Shown one piece after another: positions 57,001-64,000 of a stretch of 64,000 nt of DNA. Both the position numbers and the translations under genes were made by a program. Where the stretch lies: positions 1-64,000 of the forward strand of contig CAYJER010000004.1 of the NCBI GenBank assembly GCA_964369225.1. Reading direction: 5' to 3'. The DNA comes from SIG603 sp964369225. GTDB lineage: Bacteria; Bacillota; Clostridia; Oscillospirales; Acutalibacteraceae. The first letter of the stretch is position 1. Each line of letters starts with the position of its first letter. Below the pieces are notes generated by a model, which searched no databases, had not been told where the DNA came from, and saw nothing but the letters and a program-made list of their open reading frames with translations.

Positions 57001-60000
57001 TAGAGAAATTGGTAATTCCAAGAACGGTAACAGAAATTCATACAAATGCAATTTACAAAACAGATAATTTAGTAATTCATTGTTTTGAAAACAGTACAGC
57101 GCATGAGTTTGCAAAGGCTAAGGGCATAGAAATAGTAATCACTGTAGACCCAGACCTTGAAAACCCTGTGATTACTCAACTAGTAGCCGCTCAAGTGTTG
57201 GAGGGCTATTACAATGAAGGAAATGTTAAAATTGACTTCACAGTTACTGACAATATGTTAGCAGACAGAGTAGAACTTTATTACGCTGTTAAGGGAAGCG
57301 AAACTTATGAAGAAATTACAAGTCTTACAGCAACAGTAGATGCAGATATAACTGTGTTTGAGGGAGAGTTTTATTGGGATATATCAGCGATTACCTCTGG
57401 AACTTATACAATTAAAATGATAGCTTATGATGGGCAAACAGGTTCTAGCGAGAAATCAATAGATATAGCAATAGACACTACAGCACCTCCAGTTCCAGAA
57501 CTTTCTTATATATCTACTTCTAATTATATAGAAATTAACTGGGAAGACTATCTGCCTATGGAAGAAATAGATAGATATAGGCTATATAGATCAACTGAAA
57601 ACAGTGGTTATGTTAATATTTACAACAGTTCAAATGGTGGTGCTAAATATCGTGACACATATCAATTAGTTCAAGATACTACATACACATATTATCTACT
57701 AGTTATTGATCTTTACGGCAACGAAACTAGAAGTGAAAACTTAGAAGTTCTATACGCAACAGACACTGAAAGTCCTGAAATAGTTTCTATGACGCCACCT
57801 GCTCCAAGAGAAGAAGCACCGAACGAGTTAGCCTCTGTTAGATATTCAACAGATATAGTGGTTCGTGCAACTGATAACTACAAATTGAGCAAGGCTGTAA
57901 TAGAGTACAGACTTCGTGGTGGTGAATATATTCTTATTGAAGAGATTTTAGTTTCAGGTTCACCAAAGACGTATGACTTTAGAACTACATGGGATACATC
58001 TGACCTAGCAGAGGGCGAATACGAGATTAGGGCGACTGTCTATGACGCAAGTGTTATAGAAGTGCCAGAGGACGACCCTGATTATATTTCAAATCCGCCG
58101 GCTGTGCTTGTGCATCCTGTAATGGTTTATAATTATGATGACGTTGTAGCTCCTAGTAATGTAACAGTTACATCACAAGACTATGGCATGGCTACCCTAA
58201 CATGGGAGTACAGCGGAAACGAAAATTTCTTAGAGAAGTTTATAATCTATAAGGCAGACGATGCAAACGGCACAAATAAAACATATGTTGGTGTAGCAGG
58301 CTCAAAACAAAGAACACAAAATGTTCCACTAAACATAACAGGTGAAAACGAGTTCTTTACAATTGTAGCGGTTGACATTTACGACAACGAAATGGCAAGT
58401 GAATACATTACTGTTAAACCAACAGTCACAGACAGTGAAAAACCAGTAGCTAAGATTACACCAAATGTAAGCTATGTAGAAATAGGTGCCGATAAATTTA
58501 TCAATTTCTCTGCATTGACTTCTAGCGATAATGACGAGATAGCGTCTTATGAATGGACATTTGACGGCACAGAAAAAAGATACACTGCCACAACAACTTA
58601 TACATATAAGGGAACAGGCAATTCTTACACAGTAGAACTAAAGGTTACAGACAGGGCAGGCAACAGCACTACTACACAAAAAACTATAGATGTCTATGAC
58701 CCTGAAAATCCTATAGAGGGTTACACAATACTTAATCTTTCAGTTGTAAACGGATATATGAGCGGAACACCTGGAATTGAAAATGCAGAAGTTGTTATAA
58801 GTGGAATTAACGACTATGAGACCATAGCTATTACTCCAAATAACGGAATGATAAGCGTTATAGTTCCAAAGGGTAAGCTTACAATTTCAGTCATGGCAGA
58901 TGGTTTTGTATCCACAAGCCGTGAAGTAGAGGTTGGCGACAGTGAGACAGGAGAATTTAACTTTACAATTGGTCTTGCCGGTTTAGATGTAAAAACCGTT
59001 GACGGTAGCCTTACTTTTGAAGAAATGACTTATGATGAAATTGTAGAAGCCGGAATAGATGTAAATCACCCTGATAACAGCCATGTATGGGAGTTCTCTG
59101 TAACATTAGAGTTCTCGCCTGGAATAGATGGCTTAGGCGTAATACAAGTACCAGTAACCACATATTATAACTCTAGTGGCGACATGGTAGGTGAGCCGCT
59201 TAACTGGGGCTGGAGTAGCTTTGAGCGAGACGGCGGAGATTATACAGACATTTGGCTACCTGATGGTGAGTTTGATGACTATATAGATGGATGGCTAAGT
59301 GATATTGAAATAGGTATTTTCCCAATTTCTGAAAAGTTCTTATTAATCATTTACGGTGAAGCAAGATGGCTTAAAGAGATGTACAATGTTGAATTAATGG
59401 TAATCAATAATTCTTACACAGATGACATTACAGACTGCGTTGCAAACCTTAACTTGCCTGACGGCTTAAGTCTTGCAGCTATGACAGGTTCACAACAGTC
59501 ATTAACTGCAAATATCGGAACAGTTGCTAAGAAAGATGATGCAAACGCACAGGCAAATATTGAAACAGTAAACTGGTATGTAAGAGGTGATAAAGAAGGC
59601 GAGTACACATTATCAGCAGATGTTCAAGGGTTACAAGCTGGTGTACCATTCTCTACAACATTTGAAACACAGGAAAAACTAAAAGTCTATGCAGGTTCAG
59701 CACTGAAAATGACAGTTTATGTACCGAATAAGGCTTATAGAGGTGAAGAGTATGAAGTTAAGTTCGAGCTTGAAAATGTAAGCGGTAAAGATTTATACAA
59801 TCTATCTTTTGCGATTACAGGCGCAGAACAATACAGAGTGCTTTATCAAGGACCACACGAGATAGAAAGAGAACTTTTAACTCAAGAAGATTTTGGAGAC
59901 AAATACACAAAGAAAATCGGTGTGTTATCTCCTGGTGAAAAAGTGACAATCGACTTCTCAACAACAATTTGGTTTAATTCAGTCTTAGAATTTATGGACT

Positions 60001-61661
60001 TAGGACCTTTCGATGTAGCTTATTATCTTGATGATGTATTTGTTACAACTTTAGAAGGAAGTACAACAGAAATTCCAACAGAATTTGTTATAGTAGAGTC
60101 TAACCATGGTAGTTTTTATGATTGGCAGTTTGAGTACGATAGCGAAGAAGAGGCGATGAGAGCCGCTATAGACATTATATCAGAAAATTACCAAGAAGCT
60201 CTTTATTCTTCACTGGGTGCAAAAGATATCTATACATTTGAGGCAGGTGAGGGAGATGCCGCCAAGGCGACAATCACACTAGAAAATGGTAGATTTGCAC
60301 AATCTGACAACGTAATTCAGCCACGAATGAGAACAATGGCACTTACTCAAGATAGCATTGTAGTGTATACCGATGCTAAAGAGGGTGCGTACTCCATAAG
60401 CGAAGACGGCAAGACCCTAACTTTAATTGGTGATGCAAACATTTATGTTGATTCTGTGGCACTGGGCGAGGCATCTTTAAGCTGTACAACATATGACGAA
60501 ACAGCTAGAAAAGCCAATATCTACAAACTAAATTACAATGTGACAGAGCAAATTGACAATGTTGGAACAGAATTAATTCTTCAAGCCCCTGTGCAAAATA
60601 CAGTAGGTATTCCATTCTCATGGGATATGGCAAATAAGGTTACATTCCCTTATCTAATTACAAATGCAGAAGGAATTTATATTACAAATGCAGAAAACGA
60701 GAAATGGGAAATTATTGGTGCAGACACCACAGGTTTAAGCATTGATAAAGGCGAGCTTTATGTTGACAGCACAGCACAGTCAGGCGAATACACAATCAAA
60801 CTTTCTTTAAGTGACACAGTATTTGCCACACAAAAAATCACTGTAAATGCAAGAGACACAGGATTAAAAGTTTTAGTGTTTGATGAAAGCGGTGCAGTAA
60901 CTGGGGCGACAGTCACATTGGGTGAAAAAAATGTAGCAGAGAATATTTCAGGCGAATACATTACTACAGCTCCAAACGGAAATTATCAACTAAAAGTAGT
61001 AAGTGGAGCTAAGACTTTAACAACAGATGTCAATATAGCTACACAAGACAAACAATTAATGCTTTACATGCCAAGCGGAGAGGTTGACAGCCTAGAACTT
61101 AAAGGAAATGTAGAAAATGTAGTGATAGGCGAGGGCGTTACAAGCGATAGGTTAATAGTTGAAGTAAGCGAGAATTATACTCAATCTGACAAGGCTCTTA
61201 TCGAAAATTCTAGTTTAAGCGATACTATAGTAGATGGAAGTTTCTATTTCTTTGATATAAGTGTAAGCAATTCTACTGGAAAATTAACTGAAACACAGGG
61301 TGTTTTACAAATTAAAATTCCTTATGATGTAAATGCAAAAACATCTGTATTAAGAGTTCATAATGGTGAAGTAGAAAAACTTAAGAGACTAACCGAAATG
61401 CCTAGCAGTTTTACAGACGGAACTTATTATCTCGATACCGAAAACGGATACGCATATATCTATTCAAGTAAATTCTCAACCTTTGCCTTTGCAGAGACTT
61501 TCTATGAATTAGGCGATGCAAACCTAGATGGCGTGGTAAATGTTCTTGATGTAACCTATCTATATCAAAATATTAACAACACAGATACCTCGGTGGGAGA
61601 TGTAAATGAAGATGGTAGTGTAAATATTCTTGATGTAACGTATCTATATAATAATCTGTAG
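54003..61661 (+). CDS. Giant secreted BspA-type LRR protein with PKD domain and C-terminal dockerin
   Basis: 2552 residues; AAGGGGG lies before the ATG. Signal peptide about 1-28, then a Pro/Ser/Glu linker (PSTEPDPSTEPGES, about 62-75). Residues 100-1015 are about 35-40 LRR_5 (BspA/TpLRR) repeats with the pattern L.sItIP..vt.Ig..aF..C..L. Next come Ig/FN3-like modules (about 1030-1475), a PKD domain (about 1478-1568: SYEWTFDGTEKRYTATTTYT), a carboxypeptidase-regulatory-like module (about 1575-1660) and unassigned beta-rich regions. The end (about 2502-2552) is a dockerin with loops DANLDGVVNVLD and DVNEDGSVNILD, each followed by VTYLYxN. LRR_5 arrays usually bind other proteins or surfaces, so this may be a binding or adhesion part docked to a cohesin scaffold; 17018 and 18394 carry candidate cohesins. 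No catalytic domain was recognised. Confidence 0.88.
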   Translation: MKIFKKRLLSLALVSSMLVQLAIPNYVYSTTLSETQIQQLVSGQVGELDLLGLEPEFSPLPSTEPDPSTEPGESAKPIETPPVITQQKSNVPQQASEETRVDWYQVEGIIGGSVKFNTSTGEITDADNSVTVANIPSTINGVTVTEIGSSAFYNNQVLTTVSIPDTVTYIDSSAFYNCKSLSSLEINSAQTTWNSSAFAGLTSLLSAGPKGSGADLIFAWTDSLPEYAFRDFDYLTSVILPDGLTSIGDYAFYFLTELESVNIPSTVTSIGTRAFENAESLKSIIIPDGVTTIGSSVFDDCYALETVVLPQTLLTIGNSAFNDCRALKAIDIPASVTYVDTDAFLNCYNLSSIKVRSTETEFYQYGVFENTGVTSVGLPGSGAGFEIPWTEEIPAAFFNEWIKLETVILPDTITTIPEYTFSSCDMLKSINLPNSLTRLENYAFQDCISLESITIPGNISFLGDSVFKNNQSLKTVVINEGLTEISNSMFYDCVALESVTIPNSVTLIDYWAFYNNKMLNNVTIPSSVKTINDSAFENCQSLSSIIIPESVTTLGYSSFNGCTSLSKVQIFMNDNANYRASGNSGIFENTAITSAGPMNDGNEYDLEFAWKTIIPRRMFREMDSLVSITIPEGVTTIHEYAFYHASNLTDVSLPSTLKVIGWHSFRDTPIASITLPLGLTDIDSHAFMDCKNLTNIVIPETVQTIDSYAFQNCTSLQSITLPTGLKTIEDYIFSGCSVLNNVTLPLSLEEIGSYAFNNAVMLESIDIPSTVKEIQTSAFSGCTVLDDITLRGENTNIYSNVFTGTAVTSAGAIGSGADFEFAYTSVLPDYMFEGCEKLTTVTIPSTVTEIGDEVFNDCGSLDGVILPQGLTTMGASVFRDCTALSSISIPEGVTKIDYYSFMGCSSLVSVTLPSTIKTIGTQSFYQCEKLNSINLPDGLTTISSHAFSDTALTNVTIPNTVSLIASFAFQNCHELKEVKIEEGETSTEIDYRAFYDTPLLEKLVIPRTVTEIHTNAIYKTDNLVIHCFENSTAHEFAKAKGIEIVITVDPDLENPVITQLVAAQVLEGYYNEGNVKIDFTVTDNMLADRVELYYAVKGSETYEEITSLTATVDADITVFEGEFYWDISAITSGTYTIKMIAYDGQTGSSEKSIDIAIDTTAPPVPELSYISTSNYIEINWEDYLPMEEIDRYRLYRSTENSGYVNIYNSSNGGAKYRDTYQLVQDTTYTYYLLVIDLYGNETRSENLEVLYATDTESPEIVSMTPPAPREEAPNELASVRYSTDIVVRATDNYKLSKAVIEYRLRGGEYILIEEILVSGSPKTYDFRTTWDTSDLAEGEYEIRATVYDASVIEVPEDDPDYISNPPAVLVHPVMVYNYDDVVAPSNVTVTSQDYGMATLTWEYSGNENFLEKFIIYKADDANGTNKTYVGVAGSKQRTQNVPLNITGENEFFTIVAVDIYDNEMASEYITVKPTVTDSEKPVAKITPNVSYVEIGADKFINFSALTSSDNDEIASYEWTFDGTEKRYTATTTYTYKGTGNSYTVELKVTDRAGNSTTTQKTIDVYDPENPIEGYTILNLSVVNGYMSGTPGIENAEVVISGINDYETIAITPNNGMISVIVPKGKLTISVMADGFVSTSREVEVGDSETGEFNFTIGLAGLDVKTVDGSLTFEEMTYDEIVEAGIDVNHPDNSHVWEFSVTLEFSPGIDGLGVIQVPVTTYYNSSGDMVGEPLNWGWSSFERDGGDYTDIWLPDGEFDDYIDGWLSDIEIGIFPISEKFLLIIYGEARWLKEMYNVELMVINNSYTDDITDCVANLNLPDGLSLAAMTGSQQSLTANIGTVAKKDDANAQANIETVNWYVRGDKEGEYTLSADVQGLQAGVPFSTTFETQEKLKVYAGSALKMTVYVPNKAYRGEEYEVKFELENVSGKDLYNLSFAITGAEQYRVLYQGPHEIERELLTQEDFGDKYTKKIGVLSPGEKVTIDFSTTIWFNSVLEFMDLGPFDVAYYLDDVFVTTLEGSTTEIPTEFVIVESNHGSFYDWQFEYDSEEEAMRAAIDIISENYQEALYSSLGAKDIYTFEAGEGDAAKATITLENGRFAQSDNVIQPRMRTMALTQDSIVVYTDAKEGAYSISEDGKTLTLIGDANIYVDSVALGEASLSCTTYDETARKANIYKLNYNVTEQIDNVGTELILQAPVQNTVGIPFSWDMANKVTFPYLITNAEGIYITNAENEKWEIIGADTTGLSIDKGELYVDSTAQSGEYTIKLSLSDTVFATQKITVNARDTGLKVLVFDESGAVTGATVTLGEKNVAENISGEYITTAPNGNYQLKVVSGAKTLTTDVNIATQDKQLMLYMPSGEVDSLELKGNVENVVIGEGVTSDRLIVEVSENYTQSDKALIENSSLSDTIVDGSFYFFDISVSNSTGKLTETQGVLQIKIPYDVNAKTSVLRVHNGEVEKLKRLTEMPSSFTDGTYYLDTENGYAYIYSSKFSTFAFAETFYELGDANLDGVVNVLDVTYLYQNINNTDTSVGDVNEDGSVNILDVTYLYNNL

Positions 61662-61681
61662 TTTGAAAAGGAGAAAGTAGA

Positions 61682-64000
61682 ATGAAAAATATATTTAAGA
61701 AAGTTCTTGCGACTGTTTTAAGTGCCACTATGATTTTTAGTGGCATGACAGTCTCGGCTAATGAAACGCCAGATGCTACCATGACTTTTACTACAAAAGA
61801 CAAAGTGGTAAGCGTAGGCGATGAAGTCACCTACACAATAGAGCTGAATTTAAAAGAAAACAGCCAGATGATGAGCTATCAATTTCAATTAGTTCCTCCT
61901 AAAGGATTTGTCTATAAGAGTGATAGCATAAACGCAACTAGAAATGGCAATCCAAACGTACAAACAGAGTTCCAAAAGCAAACAGGATTTACTCTTCAAG
62001 ATTTTGACATTGATGATATGTTTGGTAAATCAGCGTCGTTTTTCTCTACCTTTAACGGAACATATATAGTACTGCATGACATTACTTTCACAGTAACTGA
62101 AGATGCTGTAGTTGGTGAAAATGTTTTGGGAATTGAAAACGTTATAGTTGGTAACAGCAATTCAGTTGGATTGTCAAACAAGGCAACAGCAGACACAGTA
62201 ACAGTAGTAGACAACATAGACACAGCCGAGGTTCTAGGCATAGTGACCCCTGAAATGGAGGCAGAGCCTGTAGCACTTAAGGATATAACAGTTCCTCTAA
62301 ATGCGAAATATGATGTAACAGCAATTGACTGGACACCAATTGTAGAAAACAATTTCTTGCCATCACAAGAGTATAAGGCGACAGTCACTCTTACAGCCGA
62401 TACTTATTATCAGTTTACAAGTAGCACCAATTTGCCTGTAATGGCTGGCGTAAGCGCTACAAATAAAGTTGTTGGAGCTAATGGTGCAACACTTAAATTT
62501 GACTTAGCGTTTAATAAAACCGAGTCAGCAATAAAAGATATAGAGATTAGTGGTAGCAGTTCTGCCCTAATTCCAGAGACTGGTGATACTTCTTACAGTT
62601 ATAGTAGCACAGTAACAGACACAGAAAATGAAACAATAGAAGTTACGCCCTCTTGGGTGGCTACCCTTAGCGATGGTAGCGCTCTTCCTAGTGGTATTAG
62701 TTTTGATAGTAATACTGCGACGCTCAAGGTAAGCGAGGGTGCGTCTCCTGCAACCGTGAAAATTAAGGCTACAGCCACAAAAGACGGAATAGTAGTTACC
62801 GACACTATAGACGTAACAGTAGCTAATATAGAGGTTGACTGGAGTGTTCTAGGGGTTAAAAATGAAATAACTTACGGGGATACAAAGGTATCTGCCTTTG
62901 AAAATTGGTCCGAGTCAGCAGTTGCAACAATGAATGGTAATCAGCTAAATGGTGAGTTCTCTATAGTCAATAAAGATGAGGTACTATCAGCTGGCAACAG
63001 AGAAATTACTGTAATGTTTACAGTAATAGGCGGCGACTTTGCAGGTGCGACAGTTTCAAATACTTTTAATATCAATGTTTTACAAAAGAATTTGAGATGG
63101 ACAATAGGCGAGGCAGAAGATAAAGTCTATGACGGAACAAACACAGCTTCAGTCAAAACAGCTCCAAAACTTGAAGGTGTAATTAATAATGATGATGTTA
63201 AGATAAGTGTTGGAAAAATCAATTTTAATGATAAAAATGTAGCTGATGGAAAACAAGTTACAGCCACAGAATATTCTATAATTGGTGAAGATATAGCTAA
63301 TTATAAACTTGAAAATGAGCAACCTACATTTAATAATGCAAATATTACTAAGGCGGAAAGCATTATAAATAATGCACAAATTAGCTCAAATGATATTACT
63401 TATGGAGAAGTATTCACAGTTACAGCAGACATTGGTTTAAATCCGGTTCAAAATAGAAACAGAACAATTGATGACACAAAGACAGCTGTGCTTAAATATG
63501 GCGAAATTGTGCTTGATACTCAAACAAATGTAACAGAGAATTCTACTGTAAGTTTTGAAGTAGACACAAAAAGCCAAATTATTCCTAGTTCGGCGTTTGA
63601 CTCAACAGAGAAAACTTTCACAATAGTTTGGAGCGGTGATGAAAACCTTAACTCTAGTTCAGCTACTGTCAAGGCAACTCTTAACAAAAGTCAAGTTACA
63701 GTCACGGCAACAGCTAGTGATAAAATCTATGATGCAAATAAAAATGCTAATAATTTAATGTTGACTGTAAATGACAATCTAGCACAAGATACAGTTACGG
63801 CAACAGGCACAGGTACTTATTCAGATAAAAATGTTGGAGAAAATAAGACTATAACTGTATCAAACATAGTTCTAGCTGGTGAAGATGCAGGCTATTATAA
63901 ACTAGCACCTACAGAAGTTACTTCACAAGCCGACATAACAGCAAAAGAAATAAGCTGGATAGAAGGTGCTGTAGAAAACAAAGTTTATGATGGAACAAGG
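61682..64000 (+). CDS. Secreted protein with cohesin-like N-terminus and YDG-type repeats (partial, runs off the window)
   Basis: The frame is open from ATG 61682 (AAGGAGAAAG upstream) to the window end, 773 codons, with no stop. Signal peptide about 1-27 (MKNIFKKVLATVLSATMIFS). Residues 30-180 look like a cohesin/CBM-type sandwich (VVSVGDEVTYTIELNLKENS...MSYQFQLVPP), with moderate certainty. Next come beta-sandwich modules, then YDG-type repeats: one opening DKVYDGTNTASV, one SDKIYDANKNANN and a third opening NKVYDGT at the edge. Such repeats occur in long bacterial surface proteins. It lies 20 nt after the LRR-dockerin gene with no terminator between, so both are probably one transcript. 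Confidence 0.8.
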   Translation, partial: MKNIFKKVLATVLSATMIFSGMTVSANETPDATMTFTTKDKVVSVGDEVTYTIELNLKENSQMMSYQFQLVPPKGFVYKSDSINATRNGNPNVQTEFQKQTGFTLQDFDIDDMFGKSASFFSTFNGTYIVLHDITFTVTEDAVVGENVLGIENVIVGNSNSVGLSNKATADTVTVVDNIDTAEVLGIVTPEMEAEPVALKDITVPLNAKYDVTAIDWTPIVENNFLPSQEYKATVTLTADTYYQFTSSTNLPVMAGVSATNKVVGANGATLKFDLAFNKTESAIKDIEISGSSSALIPETGDTSYSYSSTVTDTENETIEVTPSWVATLSDGSALPSGISFDSNTATLKVSEGASPATVKIKATATKDGIVVTDTIDVTVANIEVDWSVLGVKNEITYGDTKVSAFENWSESAVATMNGNQLNGEFSIVNKDEVLSAGNREITVMFTVIGGDFAGATVSNTFNINVLQKNLRWTIGEAEDKVYDGTNTASVKTAPKLEGVINNDDVKISVGKINFNDKNVADGKQVTATEYSIIGEDIANYKLENEQPTFNNANITKAESIINNAQISSNDITYGEVFTVTADIGLNPVQNRNRTIDDTKTAVLKYGEIVLDTQTNVTENSTVSFEVDTKSQIIPSSAFDSTEKTFTIVWSGDENLNSSSATVKATLNKSQVTVTATASDKIYDANKNANNLMLTVNDNLAQDTVTATGTGTYSDKNVGENKTITVSNIVLAGEDAGYYKLAPTEVTSQADITAKEISWIEGAVENKVYDGTR

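Overview
The window is AT-rich DNA from a low-G+C, Gram-positive-type anaerobe, most likely an uncultured Clostridia member from a gut or plant-fibre habitat. This is inferred from several things. The ribosomal protein cluster has Firmicutes gene order, with zinc-type S14, S4 and L36. Shine-Dalgarno sites are strong AGGAGG types. Promoters fit TTGACA/TATAAT with 17-bp spacing. There are cohesin and dockerin modules, a PxTG-like wall anchor, and a YabE-type DUF348-G5-3D protein. No rRNA, tRNA, CRISPR array or prophage was found.

Layout. (1) 1-5040, minus strand: shikimate-pathway operon aroF-aroB-aroA-aroC, headed by a promoter, a short leader peptide rich in Phe/Tyr/Trp and a terminator/antiterminator pair, i.e. 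a classical translation-coupled attenuator. (2) 5284-9326, minus strand: an NCS1 permease, a DUF917/S-methyl-thiohydantoin desulfurase-like protein and a hydantoinase/oxoprolinase-like protein, translationally coupled; probably a (thio)hydantoin uptake and breakdown operon. (3) 9450-10856, minus strand: two paralogous small membrane proteins. (4) 11254-25788, plus strand: a secreted glycan-active locus. Two giant paralogous right-handed beta-helix proteins (GH141-like) flank a cohesin-plus-dockerin adaptor and a wall-anchored cohesin protein with a PESS-repeat stalk. (5) 26080-29566: a uracil/xanthine permease and a cell-wall 3D-domain protein. (6) 29729-45630: the S10-spc-alpha cluster, 32 genes from rpsJ to rplQ. 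(7) 45647-48519: a broken REP-associated transposase (RAYT) with a 164-bp miniature transposon beside it, then hemW and a DUF1015 gene on the minus strand. (8) 48753-53650: a gldA/gldF/gldG-like ABC system with a DUF4340 protein. (9) 53858-64000: a 2552-residue secreted LRR protein ending in a dockerin, then the start of a secreted protein with YDG-type repeats that runs off the window.

How the genes fit together. The cohesin anchor (18394), the cohesin-dockerin adaptor (17018) and the dockerin-ended LRR protein (54003) could form a small surface-bound, cellulosome-like assembly. The GH141-like enzymes next to the cohesin genes carry no visible dockerin, so their link to the scaffold is open.

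Between the genes lies a dense set of nested palindromes whose arms read TGTAGGGG...CCCCTACA. Several arm sequences exist, and in each two-armed copy the arms match each other rather than those of other copies. Two copies sit inside 164-bp elements with 15-bp terminal inverted repeats, and one of these is flanked by a perfect 9-bp direct repeat. Others are part of a composite element with a built-in terminator, placed directly 3' of aroB, the second beta-helix gene and the uracil permease gene.

All family names were assigned by reading motifs; no search was run.
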